Source: Prevotella sp. CAG:617
Lineage (GTDB): Bacteria > Bacteroidota > Bacteroidia > Bacteroidales > Bacteroidaceae
Length of the DNA stretch: 64,000 nt
NCBI GenBank assembly: GCA_000438115.1
Contig: FR903579.1
Location: 28,091-92,090 of the forward strand
Direction of reading: 5' to 3'
Part shown: positions 48,571-58,365 of the stretch, one piece after another
Position numbering within the stretch: position 1 is the stretch's first letter
Layout of the letters: the number at the start of each line of letters is the position of its first letter
Position numbers and translations under genes: made by a program
The notes under the pieces: generated by a model
Told to the model about the DNA's origin: nothing
Databases searched by the model: none
Seen by the model: only the letters and a program-made list of their open reading frames with translations

Positions 48571-49539
48571 TTACTTAAATGTGGATTTACTGAAAAATGA
48601 ATCAACAAAAGCGGCAGCATCAAACGGTTGTAGGTCTGAAATCTTTTCGCCTAGCCCAATATACTTAACTGGAATTTTCAGCTGATCAGAAATACCAATA
48701 ACAACTCCCCCCTTTGCTGTACCATCTAATTTCGTGATAGTTAATGAATGTACTTCTGTAGCTTTTATAAATTGTCTGGCTTGTTCGTATGCATTTTGTC
48801 CTGTTGACCCATCTAGTATAAGCATAACTTCATCAGGCGCTGTTGATACGACTTTTTTCATTACATTCTTTATTTTAGAAAGTTCATTCATTAAACTTAT
48901 CTTGTTATGTAAACGACCTGCCGTATCTATTATTACGACATCGGCATCATTTGCCTTGGCGGAGTTCAATGTATCATAAGCAACACTGGCAGGGTCACTT
49001 CCCATTTGTTGCTTGATTACAGGCACACCAACTCTTTCACCCCAGATACACAATTGTTCTACTGCCGCTGCCCGAAACGTGTCAGCTGCTCCCAGATATA
49101 CTTTTTTTCCTGCTGATTTATATAGATAAGCCAATTTTCCTATTGTGGTAGTTTTACCTACGCCATTTACTCCGACAACTAAAATTACGTAAGGCTTATT
49201 TCGTGGTTCAAAATCTTTATCTTCCAGATTTCCACTTTCTGATGTGGTTAGCATCTGGGTAATTTCTTCACGCAATATTTTATTTAGATTTTCTGTATTG
49301 ACGTATTTGTCACGAGCGACCCGTTTCTCTATGCATGATATAATTTTCCGTGTCGTTTCAACACCGACATCTGATGTTATTAAAACTTCTTCCAATTCAT
49401 CTAAAACATCGTCATCAACTTTGGATTTGCCGGCAACTACTTTTTTTAATTTTTGAAACAGACTCGCTTTTGTTTTTTCAAGTCCAGCGTCAAGAACTTC
49501 CTTTTTTTCTTTTTTAGAGAATAAATTAAACAGCCCCAT
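48571..49539 (-). CDS. ftsY: Signal recognition particle receptor FtsY
   Basis: FtsY docks SRP-ribosome complexes at the membrane. The 322-residue protein has a short N-terminal basic region (MGLFNLFSKKEKKEV) in place of the long acidic A domain of E. coli, a helical N domain, and the GTPase G domain with GVNGVGKTTTIGKLA (near residue 122), DTFRAAAVEQL, DTAGR, and TKLDGTAKGG. It leads the ftsY-rimO-HU-HU/LysM unit. A TATCTTTG box on the minus strand at 49559-49566 is a probable promoter. Confidence 0.97.
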   Translation of the reverse strand: MGLFNLFSKKEKKEVLDAGLEKTKASLFQKLKKVVAGKSKVDDDVLDELEEVLITSDVGVETTRKIISCIEKRVARDKYVNTENLNKILREEITQMLTTSESGNLEDKDFEPRNKPYVILVVGVNGVGKTTTIGKLAYLYKSAGKKVYLGAADTFRAAAVEQLCIWGERVGVPVIKQQMGSDPASVAYDTLNSAKANDADVVIIDTAGRLHNKISLMNELSKIKNVMKKVVSTAPDEVMLILDGSTGQNAYEQARQFIKATEVHSLTITKLDGTAKGGVVIGISDQLKIPVKYIGLGEKISDLQPFDAAAFVDSFFSKSTFK

Positions 49540-49558
49540 AACTACATATTTTTGATTA

Positions 49559-49566
49559 CAAAGATA
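49559..49566 (-). promoter_or_regulatory. -7 promoter box for ftsY
   Basis: TATCTTTG on the minus strand matches the -7 element 19 bases before the ftsY ATG. Confidence 0.5.
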
Positions 49567-49664
49567 CGGAAAAAGTCAGAAATCAAGCTAAAACCTTCGG
49601 TTGTTTCTATAAAATAGGCTATAAAGTCATACCCTTTTAAGCCTAAGAGCTTTTTAATCAATAA

Positions 49665-52600
49665 TTACTTATTTAAGTTCTTCCTGCGAAGGAACAAATC
49701 ACGCAGAGTGTCAAAATCTCGTTTTAGTAAAATACCGATTCCTTGAGTTGTAAGCGTTGATTTGGTGAAATATCGGTCGTTTGTTTCGCTGTAAGCTTTC
49801 AGCCTTATTGTTCCGGCAGGATTAAGGAGCCATTGTACATCAAAATCACCAATAAAATTATTTGTGGAGTATGTTGATTTGTCGCGATATCCAAAATTGC
49901 CATTTATGAGTAATTGATTGTTGAGCAAACGTCCGTTTAATAGTCCCTCTATTTCCATATCCTCCCATCCGGAAGTTCCTGTTGAAAAATTCGTGCCGAA
50001 CGTCCAGTTCTTCACTCCTATTGCATTGGACAGAACATTATTTAAATGGCTGCTTAGCGTATTAGATAAAAACGATTGTATGGCTAATGATGATTGATTC
50101 TGGGTCGTAGAACTATTGGATGATACGTCGTAAGTATAAAATCTACCTATACCCAACAAATATATAATTTGCATATTCATGCCTTCTTCTGTATTAATGA
50201 GATATTTTACCATTCTCTTCTCATCTTCACCTACTGTTGGTAAATCTAGGTCGAAACTGATTCGTGGTGCAGTAGCTTGTCCATTGAGATTCAGTATACA
50301 ATTAACCTTTACGTTATTGTTCGAGAAATTCCCTTTGGGGTTGAGATCTGATAAAGACACTGAATTTACAGTATAAATGGCTTTTAAACTGAGTGCGGCA
50401 TTTCTTGGATCGCCAGTAAAATTAATTGTTCCACCGGGTGAAAAAACAAAATCCTTACGAATGATGTTTTGTAAAATCATTTTGTAGATTCCGTCCTCTA
50501 CTGTATATGTACCAAACATTGAGAACTTGCCCTTGTTATAATAATATGTCCGTAAATTTCCATTTCCATGCATCAATATATAGTCTCCGGTTTTCTCATC
50601 CATAATAAGTTTAATTGCAGCATTAGCGTTCGCATTTACATTAATGTTTAGCATAATATCTGTTTGAGAATCCGCTGAAGTCAAGACTTTTTCTACGGAA
50701 TCTTTTGATGAATGGCTTACAAATGTTAGTAATTGTCGATCACCAGACGAAGCGGTAGGAACGTCCATAATATAAACAAATTCTGTACCTTTCTCTGGAT
50801 TGATGTCTATATCTGCAGAAAAACGACCTGGACTCCCGTTCAGGAAAACATGTCCTGTAGCTGGTACTGTAGCATAAAATGGCATATCTGCCGTTCGTGG
50901 CTGGTCATATACAAGAAAATTTCGGAAGTCAATCTGAAAATCGTAAGTTAAATTTTTCAGGTGATTATGTTTGATATATCCATTGGCAGTAGCCTTTTTC
51001 CCGTTGTGGTCAGTCAATTCTACTTCTCCAAATTCAAAGGCACCGGGCCTGAACTTTACAGAATCAGATTGAAAATGATATCGACAGCCTGTAGTTGCAA
51101 TTGTTGCATCCATTTCCACACGATGATTCCCCTCAAAATCCAATTTTTTGAATGGCCCAAACAGACGCAAATGACCAGATGTGTTGCCTTCGATGTTTGT
51201 GAAAATATTTTCGACGTAAGGTTTTAAAAATTGAATGGTTGTATTATACGCATCAAAATTTAAGTCGAGGCTTTTATCCTTTATAGAAACGATTCCATTG
51301 ATATTTAATTTCTGATTGTGCGATGCTGTCGTATGTGCATGTATTTTGATCTTACCATCCTTTTTATCCCATGAACCTAATGCATGTAACCTTCCAAGCG
51401 AAGCTTTATTAAATTGAAAATCATTTGCATTGATTTTATATGTGAGTTGTGGGGAGCTTAAGGATTGTGATAAGTACGCTTGTCCACTTACATGTCCACC
51501 AAATTCTACACTATGAAAATTAACCAAATCGAGGACATAATTCAGATCTATATTATGTAGGTCAATTTTCATGCTGTCTGTAGGTGAGGATGATAACGCT
51601 CCATTAATGTTTATATACTGCTGAGCGTTGTTGATTTCGAAATTCTCGAATCTTAATTTCCCATTCTTTAGTTCTATTACAGAAGGATGCACGATCCATG
51701 CGGTATCTTCTACGTACAATTTACTTTGATGAATATTTGTGCGTAATATTTTATCCTGAGCAAATGTTTTTAAGTCGGATGTGGCAGAAATGAAGCCGTT
51801 GAGCATAGAGCCGTTTTTAAGTCTTAAATCAATGTCTACAACAGATTGGTTGGCATTAAATTCTGCAGCGACCTGTACTTCATTTTTCTTATTTATTTTT
51901 GTACCTTGCACCAATAGTCTTACCTTTTCATCTTTACCATTACAGTAAAGTCTTAAGTTTTTAAATTTTTCGGAAGCAAACGACACATCGCTAATGTCTC
52001 CTTCTATTAAAATATTGTTAGTCTTGTTGTCTATTTTTCCATATAAATAACCTCCATTTTGAGAATGCAGATTTAAATTCAACACGTTCTTAAAAAAGTC
52101 GGTATTTTTTAGCCTTGCATTAAAGGCGCCCCATTTGTTTGGCGAAGAGTTGTTCAGGATTTTGTCAAGCGAAGGAAGTAATGACTTAAAACTCTTCTTA
52201 AAAAATGAGGGTATTAATTGCTTTATATTGGCGTATGAATAATTTCCGGAAGCATTTATGTCTAAAAAATCACTTTTGAAATATAAATGATTATTTCCTG
52301 CCCTATTCCACATCTTAAGCACAATAGAGTCCGTTTTATACTCTTCCAACCCTTCTTTTTGATAAGAAAGATCATTAATTTGTAGTGATAATTCTGGAGC
52401 ATTCAGATCAAGAGAATGAGAACTAGCTGTAATTCTCCCCGACATCCGACCTATTTTTGTTAAGTTCCGAGGTAAATTTAATTTCCTCGGCTCTAATTTT
52501 GCAATGTTCAGTTGAAATGAAAATCCTTTTTTTGCCTGATTTATTTTTGTAAGAATGCCATTTAGTTCAATATTTGCATTTTTGTCAAGGACTTGCATGT

Positions 52601-54056
52601 TAATAGACAGGTTGTCATGTTTATAGTTACCCTCAACATTTATATTCTTATACGGATAGTCATGCCATGTCAATTGATGCAATGCAAGTGAAAAAATACC
52701 GTCCTGTATTTTCCCATTAGGAATAACACATTTACCTTTTAATCCAAAATTAACTGTGGAAACATGTGCAGCGGGAATGATATTCTTTAAATTTAATGTG
52801 CCCGAAAGTTCTTTTGGAAATATCAGCATATGATTTTCCCAAATTACTTGCGGACAGATCATTTTTCCATGAACAGAATTCAATTGAAAACTTAAATTTG
52901 CGTATGTGTTTTTTCTCTTTGAAATCAAATCGCCTTTTGCATCAACATAAAAACCTCCAAGATTTTCAATTGCCTTCGGTACCAATTTGCGAGGATGAAT
53001 CTGACTCCATAAAAGAGGCAAATACGTGTTACTACTTTGAATATGTAGTTTATCGACTCTTACTCTCTTGATAGAATCATTCCACTTATATGTGATGTCA
53101 GAGTGTAAATTTAATGTCTTTGATATATTCTTTAAAATCAAAGATTTAAGCGTAATTTGTTGATGTAAAAAATGAATGTCTCCAGTCAATAAAAATGTAT
53201 CATTCCAAGATTTTAATTGCGGTGCCAAAGCAGCAAAATCAAGGGAGGATATCTTACAATGTGAAACAGATAGTTTTGCTTTAAAATTTTTGGGACCATT
53301 ATCAGTCCATTGGTAAGCTATTAGAACCTTATCCTGGATGAACAAGGATTTGGGCATTTCAATTCGTAGATTTTCAATTTGACACATTTTTTTGTTTGCC
53401 TGTAAATCCATTGCAAAGTGTTGCAATCTAATTCCTGAGGCTTCTCTTAATGACAAATCACGAATCCTTACTCTTAGAGAATCGGCAAGTAATTTCTTTA
53501 AAGATATATTCGCATTTATCTCAGCTAGATTAATATGGTGTGGATTAAATCGCCCGGGAGTTCGTGATTTATAGTTTTGGTCAAAACGTATAGCTAATCT
53601 TCTTAGTATGATGGAATTGATTCTTAAGTTTATGTCTGATTTCTTCTGTCGATTGGATGACTTGAATGCATTGAGAACAAATTGATAGTTATAATCCTCT
53701 TTTTCTGTGTTTTTATAAGCATTAATTTGACCATCAACTATTGTGATCGTTCTAAGCGAAATTTCTTGATGAAGAAGTGGCGCTAATTCTATCCTACAAC
53801 TAACGAGATCACTTTCGAATAATTTATTTTTTTTCTGATCTAAAATAACAACATTATTCAAAGTTACCCGATTGAATAAACCAACATCGATGCTGCCAAT
53901 ATGAACTTGCGTATGTAGTTTGTTCATCAAGGCTTGTTCCACGGATGAACGCAAAAAATCTTGGCATAAGGGTAAACTAAAAAAGCTGTATACTAATATA
54001 TACAGAGATAAAATAGTTATAAAAACTGTGGTTGTTATATGTTTAAGAAATTTCAA
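49665..54056 (-). CDS. tamB: TamB/AsmA-like translocation and assembly module protein
   Basis: This 1463-residue protein has an N-terminal signal anchor (HITTTVFITILSLYILVYSFF, residues 6-26) and then a very long run of alternating beta-strands typical of the bridge-like AsmA/TamB fold. The C-terminal about 350 residues match the TamB (DUF490) domain: VNANANAAIKLIMDEKTGDYILMHGNGNL, GTYTVEDGIYKMILQNIIRKDFVFSPGG, then RISFDLDLPTVGEDEKRMVKYLIN and the closing strand. TamB-type proteins span the periplasm and are implicated in lipid transport or outer-membrane assembly. It begins 16 bases after the mgtC-like gene. No TamA partner is in the window. Confidence 0.93.
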   Translation of the reverse strand: MKFLKHITTTVFITILSLYILVYSFFSLPLCQDFLRSSVEQALMNKLHTQVHIGSIDVGLFNRVTLNNVVILDQKKNKLFESDLVSCRIELAPLLHQEISLRTITIVDGQINAYKNTEKEDYNYQFVLNAFKSSNRQKKSDINLRINSIILRRLAIRFDQNYKSRTPGRFNPHHINLAEINANISLKKLLADSLRVRIRDLSLREASGIRLQHFAMDLQANKKMCQIENLRIEMPKSLFIQDKVLIAYQWTDNGPKNFKAKLSVSHCKISSLDFAALAPQLKSWNDTFLLTGDIHFLHQQITLKSLILKNISKTLNLHSDITYKWNDSIKRVRVDKLHIQSSNTYLPLLWSQIHPRKLVPKAIENLGGFYVDAKGDLISKRKNTYANLSFQLNSVHGKMICPQVIWENHMLIFPKELSGTLNLKNIIPAAHVSTVNFGLKGKCVIPNGKIQDGIFSLALHQLTWHDYPYKNINVEGNYKHDNLSINMQVLDKNANIELNGILTKINQAKKGFSFQLNIAKLEPRKLNLPRNLTKIGRMSGRITASSHSLDLNAPELSLQINDLSYQKEGLEEYKTDSIVLKMWNRAGNNHLYFKSDFLDINASGNYSYANIKQLIPSFFKKSFKSLLPSLDKILNNSSPNKWGAFNARLKNTDFFKNVLNLNLHSQNGGYLYGKIDNKTNNILIEGDISDVSFASEKFKNLRLYCNGKDEKVRLLVQGTKINKKNEVQVAAEFNANQSVVDIDLRLKNGSMLNGFISATSDLKTFAQDKILRTNIHQSKLYVEDTAWIVHPSVIELKNGKLRFENFEINNAQQYININGALSSSPTDSMKIDLHNIDLNYVLDLVNFHSVEFGGHVSGQAYLSQSLSSPQLTYKINANDFQFNKASLGRLHALGSWDKKDGKIKIHAHTTASHNQKLNINGIVSIKDKSLDLNFDAYNTTIQFLKPYVENIFTNIEGNTSGHLRLFGPFKKLDFEGNHRVEMDATIATTGCRYHFQSDSVKFRPGAFEFGEVELTDHNGKKATANGYIKHNHLKNLTYDFQIDFRNFLVYDQPRTADMPFYATVPATGHVFLNGSPGRFSADIDINPEKGTEFVYIMDVPTASSGDRQLLTFVSHSSKDSVEKVLTSADSQTDIMLNINVNANANAAIKLIMDEKTGDYILMHGNGNLRTYYYNKGKFSMFGTYTVEDGIYKMILQNIIRKDFVFSPGGTINFTGDPRNAALSLKAIYTVNSVSLSDLNPKGNFSNNNVKVNCILNLNGQATAPRISFDLDLPTVGEDEKRMVKYLINTEEGMNMQIIYLLGIGRFYTYDVSSNSSTTQNQSSLAIQSFLSNTLSSHLNNVLSNAIGVKNWTFGTNFSTGTSGWEDMEIEGLLNGRLLNNQLLINGNFGYRDKSTYSTNNFIGDFDVQWLLNPAGTIRLKAYSETNDRYFTKSTLTTQGIGILLKRDFDTLRDLFLRRKNLNK

Positions 54057-54072
54057 TGGTATAAATTTTCAC

Positions 54073-54759
54073 TTATTCAACCTTGGTTATGAGGATTTCT
54101 GGAAATTCTCTTCTAAAAAAAGCTAACGGACTTTCTGCATTTTCTCTGTTTGCTTTGATTATCATATCCACAGAATATATCTCACCATTTATTTTTGAAA
54201 TAAGCTCCATCTGATATGAAATAATGATAAACTCCTTCTTTTTATTGATATAATCCAACAATAGTTCAACCGTCTCTCTCTTTCCTGTTGTAAAACTTAC
54301 GACACTGGTTCGGTATCCAACCTTTTTAAAAATGTGATTTAATAGGGTAATTCCACAAATTACAAGAATAGTTGTTATAATTCCCATCCAATACATTCCC
54401 CCACCAATGGCAAGACCGATTCCTGCAGTAGCCCATAATCCTGCTGCTGTAGTTAAACCTCGAACAATTTGATTTCGTTGTAATATGATTGTACCTGCAC
54501 CAATAAATCCGATTCCAGATACAACTTGTGCAGCAATTCTGCTTGGGTCATATTTTTCTATTCCTCCCGCATAATCAAGGAACAAGAAACCATATTGCGA
54601 AATTATCATCATAAGTGCACTACCGACAGCTACAAGGAAATGGGTCCTGTAACCTGCTTCTTTAGCTTGGCGCTCTCGATCAAAACCTACGAGGGCGCCA
54701 AGAATACCTGCAACCAATAAACGAATTGTCAGCTCTATTATGAGATAATATTCATCCAT
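54073..54759 (-). CDS. MgtC/SapB family membrane protein
   Basis: From the ATG at 54759 (MDEYYLIIELTIRLL) this is 228 residues; an in-frame ATG at 54774 would lie inside the -7 box. The N-terminal half has four to five hydrophobic helices with the MgtC/SapB signature GALVGFDRERQAKEAGYRTHFLVAVGSALMM, then DPSRIAAQVVSGIGFIGAGTIILQ and VRGLTTAAGLWATAGIGLAIGGG. The C-terminal about 85 residues form a soluble ACT-like domain. Members modulate magnesium stress or ATP synthase in some bacteria; the role here is unproven. It is co-directional with tamB. Confidence 0.9.
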   Translation of the reverse strand: MDEYYLIIELTIRLLVAGILGALVGFDRERQAKEAGYRTHFLVAVGSALMMIISQYGFLFLDYAGGIEKYDPSRIAAQVVSGIGFIGAGTIILQRNQIVRGLTTAAGLWATAGIGLAIGGGMYWMGIITTILVICGITLLNHIFKKVGYRTSVVSFTTGKRETVELLLDYINKKKEFIIISYQMELISKINGEIYSVDMIIKANRENAESPLAFFRREFPEILITKVE

Positions 54760-54763
54760 GCAA

Positions 54764-54771
54764 CAAAGGTA
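54764..54771 (-). promoter_or_regulatory. -7 promoter box for mgtC-tamB
   Basis: TACCTTTG on the minus strand lies only 4 bases before the ATG at 54759, so the transcript may be leaderless. Confidence 0.45.
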
Positions 54772-54884
54772 CAAAATATTTTACTTTTGTAATCATGAAA
54801 AATGAAAAAGCAATTGTTTTATAGGGATTGAATTGTAATATGCAAAAAAAAACAGCTTGAAAGTCCTATATCAAAAAAGTTACG

Positions 54885-54892
54885 TAAATTTG
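54885..54892 (+). promoter_or_regulatory. -7 promoter box for serS
   Basis: TAAATTTG matches the -7 element, 55 bases before the serS ATG. The leader then carries a Shine-Dalgarno-like AGAGGAG (54923-54929) and a two-codon ORF (ATG TTA TAG, 54934-54942). Confidence 0.5.
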
Positions 54893-54947
54893 TAGCGTAT
54901 GATTTAATATAATATCCTGATTAGAGGAGCAAATATGTTATAGTATT

Positions 54948-56225
54948 ATGTTAACAATAAAGCAGATTACAGACGACAAAGAAGGCGTTATTAGAGGACT
55001 GGAAAAAAAGCACTTTTCAAATGCAAAAGAAGTCATTAATGCCGTCTTGGAAACAAACAATTGTAGAAAAAAGACACAAGTGGATTTGGACAATACGCTT
55101 TCTTTTATTAAGCAATCATCAAAACAAATAGGAGCGCTAATGAAGGAAGGACAGATTGCTGATGCTGAAAAACTTAAAACAGATGTTGCCTCAGCTAAAG
55201 AAAGGGCAAAAGGTCTTGAATGTGAAATGAAAAAAGTTGATGAAGACCTGCGGAACTTGCTTTATACGATTCCTAACATACCTTATGATGAAGTTCCGGA
55301 AGGAAGCTCTGCTGCTGATAATCTGGTTGTAAAGATGGGGGGGACAGAAACAGTGTTGCCTACAAATCCATTGCCACATTGGGAATTAGCAAAAAAATAT
55401 AATTTAATAGATTTCGATTTAGGAGTAAAAATTACGGGCGCAGGTTTCCCTGTTTATATAGGTCAAGGAGCTCGTCTGCAACGCGCTTTGATAAACTTTT
55501 TTTTGGATGAGGCTCGCGCTGCCGGATATGTGGAGATTATGCCTCCCACGGTAGTGAATGAGGCTTCGGGATATGGAACCGGTCAGTTGCCAGATAAAGA
55601 AGGGCAGATGTATCATTGTAATCTTGACGACTTATATTTAATTCCAACCGCAGAGGTTCCTGTAACAAACATTTATCGTGATGTAATTTTAGATGAATCT
55701 CAATTGCCAATTAAAAATTGTGCATATACCCAATGTTTTCGTCGTGAAGCCGGCTCGTATGGAAAAGACGTACGCGGCTTGAATCGTTTACATGAATTTT
55801 CAAAAATAGAGTTGGTTCGAATTGATAAACCGGAACATTCACGTAAATCTCATCAGGAGATGCTTGATCATGTAGAAGGCCTATTGCAGAAACTGGAACT
55901 TCCCTATCGAATTTTACGCCTTTGTGGAGGTGATATTAGTTTCACTGCTGCCATATGTTACGATTTTGAAGTATATAGTGAAGCTCAAAAACGATGGTTG
56001 GAAGTAAGTTCCGTTTCTAATTTTGATACATATCAGGCCAACCGATTACATTGTAGATACCGTAAGTCTGACGACAAGTCTATTCACCTCTGTCATACTC
56101 TTAACGGATCAGCTTTGGCTTTACCACGAATAGTTGCTGCTTTGTTAGAAGATTTTCAAACTCCTGAAGGCATACGAATTCCTAAATCACTACAACCATA
56201 TATGGGATGTGATATGATAAAATAA
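54948..56225 (+). CDS. serS: Seryl-tRNA synthetase
   Basis: SerS charges tRNA-Ser. The 425-residue class II synthetase has an N-terminal coiled-coil arm (about residues 30-105, Lys/Glu-rich), motif 2 CYTQCFRREAGSYG near residue 262, and motif 3 HTLNGSALALPRIVAALLE near 383. Length is normal. It leads the run serS-lplA-gcvT-gcvH-gcvPA-gcvPB-lpdA; lplA starts 6 bases after it. Pairing of serS with glycine cleavage fits serine-glycine metabolism but may be chance. Confidence 0.97.
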   Translation: MLTIKQITDDKEGVIRGLEKKHFSNAKEVINAVLETNNCRKKTQVDLDNTLSFIKQSSKQIGALMKEGQIADAEKLKTDVASAKERAKGLECEMKKVDEDLRNLLYTIPNIPYDEVPEGSSAADNLVVKMGGTETVLPTNPLPHWELAKKYNLIDFDLGVKITGAGFPVYIGQGARLQRALINFFLDEARAAGYVEIMPPTVVNEASGYGTGQLPDKEGQMYHCNLDDLYLIPTAEVPVTNIYRDVILDESQLPIKNCAYTQCFRREAGSYGKDVRGLNRLHEFSKIELVRIDKPEHSRKSHQEMLDHVEGLLQKLELPYRILRLCGGDISFTAAICYDFEVYSEAQKRWLEVSSVSNFDTYQANRLHCRYRKSDDKSIHLCHTLNGSALALPRIVAALLEDFQTPEGIRIPKSLQPYMGCDMIK

Positions 56226-56231
56226 GTACTT

Positions 56232-57206
56232 ATGCTTAGCGTACATTTTCCTCCATCGGTAAATAATGAAGAAGTTCCTTTTTATTTGGCCACAGAAGAA
56301 TATTTGGCCAAATATACCAATTTAGAATGTTTCTTCATGTGGCAGGTTTCACCATCGGTAATAATTGGTAGGAACCAACTTATGGCGAATGAGGTTAATA
56401 TTGAATTTTGCAAAAAAAATAATATACACGTCTATCGTCGGAAAAGTGGTGGGGGCTGTGTATATGCAGATAAGGGAAATGTTATGCTAAGCTATATTGG
56501 TACAGGAAAAAATATACAAACGTCCTTTAAGCATTATGTGGGAAAAATAGTGTCTGTTCTTTCAGCATTAAACCTTCCGTCAGTTGAACAATCCGGCCGG
56601 AATGACATTTTGCTTGATGGGAAAAAAATAAGTGGGAATGCTTTCTATCATGTTAATAATAGGAATGTAATACATGGAACATTATTGTATGACACGAATA
56701 TGGAACACATGATAGGAAGTATTACTCCAGACTCTCGCAAATTAGAAACGAAAGGAATAAAGAGTGTAAGTCAACGAATAGGGTTGCTCAAAGATTATTA
56801 CCATGGAGATTTGAATTTACTTAAATCATATATTGAAACGGGGGTAACTGCTGGGCAAATTGTATTGACAGGCTCTGATTTAAAAGAAATTCGAAAAATT
56901 GAGCTAGAATATCTTTCATTAGATTTCCTATATGGAAATGATCCTATTTGCAACCTTTCAAAAAACTTTTATAAAAAGGGGTGCGGAAATATTAATATAA
57001 GAGTTCTTATAAAACATCATTATATCAATGGAATTGAATTATCAGGAGATTTTTTAGAAATCGGCGATATAGAAAAATACGTAATTCAGCCGCTAATCAA
57101 TATTCCCTATTCAAAAGAATCAATCTATGAAAGATTTAAGCATATAGATGTCGAAAAACATATACTAAATCTAACGAATGAAGAATTCATAAAGTTGCTA
57201 ATTTGA
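56232..57206 (+). CDS. lplA: Lipoate-protein ligase A
   Basis: LplA activates lipoate with ATP and attaches it to lysines of carrier domains such as GcvH. The 324-residue protein has the lipoate-binding RRKSGGGCVYADKGNVMLSYIG near residues 71-92, the lysine/ISGNA motif DGKKISGNAFYH near 130, and HGTLLYDTNMEHM near 150; the C-terminal about 80 residues form the small accessory domain. Direct proximity to gcvT and gcvH supports a role in lipoylating the H protein. The usual histidine after VY is alanine here. Confidence 0.92.
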   Translation: MLSVHFPPSVNNEEVPFYLATEEYLAKYTNLECFFMWQVSPSVIIGRNQLMANEVNIEFCKKNNIHVYRRKSGGGCVYADKGNVMLSYIGTGKNIQTSFKHYVGKIVSVLSALNLPSVEQSGRNDILLDGKKISGNAFYHVNNRNVIHGTLLYDTNMEHMIGSITPDSRKLETKGIKSVSQRIGLLKDYYHGDLNLLKSYIETGVTAGQIVLTGSDLKEIRKIELEYLSLDFLYGNDPICNLSKNFYKKGCGNINIRVLIKHHYINGIELSGDFLEIGDIEKYVIQPLINIPYSKESIYERFKHIDVEKHILNLTNEEFIKLLI

Positions 57207-57235
57207 TTATAAAATAGAACCTAATTAATAAAAAC

Positions 57236-58327
57236 ATGGAAAACAAACGAACATGCCTTTACGAAAGACACTTAAAACAAAATGCAAAGATGACATCCTT
57301 TGGTGGATTTGAAATGCCGCTTGTGTATTCTTCTATCATAAAAGAACATGAAGCAGTTAGAAATGCATGTGGTATATTTGATGTTTCACATATGGGTGAA
57401 ATCATAGTTGCAGGAAAAGATGCAGAAAATTTTGTTCAATATATATTTTCAAACGATATATCTGCAGCGGTTGTAGGTAAGATCTTTTATGGCTTCATGT
57501 TGTATCCTAATGGTGGAGTCGTTGATGATCTGTTGGTTTATAAACTTGCTGCCGACAAATTCTTATTAGTAGTTAATGCTGCTAATATAGATAAGGATTT
57601 TACGTGGATTTGTAACCAATCCAAGGCATTTCAAGTTGAAATAATAAATAAAAGCGATAGTTACGGACAAATCGCAATTCAAGGTCCTTTATCAGAGAAA
57701 ATAATAGAACAAGAGCTTAAAATTTCATGTTCGGAATTGTCTTTTTATACTTTTAAATTCATTGCAATTAATGACTCAGATGTGCTGATAAGCCGTACAG
57801 GATATACAGGTGAAGATGGTTTTGAAATTTATGCAGAACCTACTGTAATTCAACAAATCTGGGATACATTAATAGCATCAAAAACAGTCCAACCGTGTGG
57901 ATTGGGGGCACGTGACACACTTCGATTCGAAGTCGGATTACCTTTATATGGAAATGAATTGTCAGAACAGATTTCTCCTATAGAGGCGGGATTAAGTATT
58001 TTTGTCAAACTCGAAAAAGGTAATTTTATAGGTAAAGAAGCTGTAAAAATACAAAAGGAAGAAGGTGCTTCACGTAAACTTGTTGGAATAGAATTGAAGG
58101 ATAAAGCTATTCCTCGCCATGGTTATGAGGTATATCAGAATAACAAAATTGTAGGTTATGTAACTACAGGATATTCTTCTATTTCCACAGGAAAAAGTGT
58201 TTGTATGGCATTGGTCGATCGACAATTTGCAAAAACAAATGAAGTCCTGCAGATTTCTATTCACCGTAAATTACACGAAGGTATCGTAGCTTCAAAAAAA
58301 TTCTATGCAAAACAATATAAAAAGTAA
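57236..58327 (+). CDS. gcvT: Glycine cleavage system T protein (aminomethyltransferase)
   Basis: GcvT moves the methylene group from aminomethyl-lipoyl-GcvH to tetrahydrofolate and releases ammonia. The 363-residue protein has GGFEMPLVYSSIIKEHEAVRNACGIFDVSHMGEI near the N-terminus, the folate-site ISRTGYTGEDGFEIY near residue 182 and CGLGARDTLRFEVGLPLYGNEL near 222, and a C-terminal beta-barrel. Length is normal. It is preceded by lplA and followed by gcvH after 38 bases. Confidence 0.97.
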   Translation: MENKRTCLYERHLKQNAKMTSFGGFEMPLVYSSIIKEHEAVRNACGIFDVSHMGEIIVAGKDAENFVQYIFSNDISAAVVGKIFYGFMLYPNGGVVDDLLVYKLAADKFLLVVNAANIDKDFTWICNQSKAFQVEIINKSDSYGQIAIQGPLSEKIIEQELKISCSELSFYTFKFIAINDSDVLISRTGYTGEDGFEIYAEPTVIQQIWDTLIASKTVQPCGLGARDTLRFEVGLPLYGNELSEQISPIEAGLSIFVKLEKGNFIGKEAVKIQKEEGASRKLVGIELKDKAIPRHGYEVYQNNKIVGYVTTGYSSISTGKSVCMALVDRQFAKTNEVLQISIHRKLHEGIVASKKFYAKQYKK

Positions 58328-58365
58328 TTAATCCAGGTACTATCCTGATAAAAATCTAATAAACT

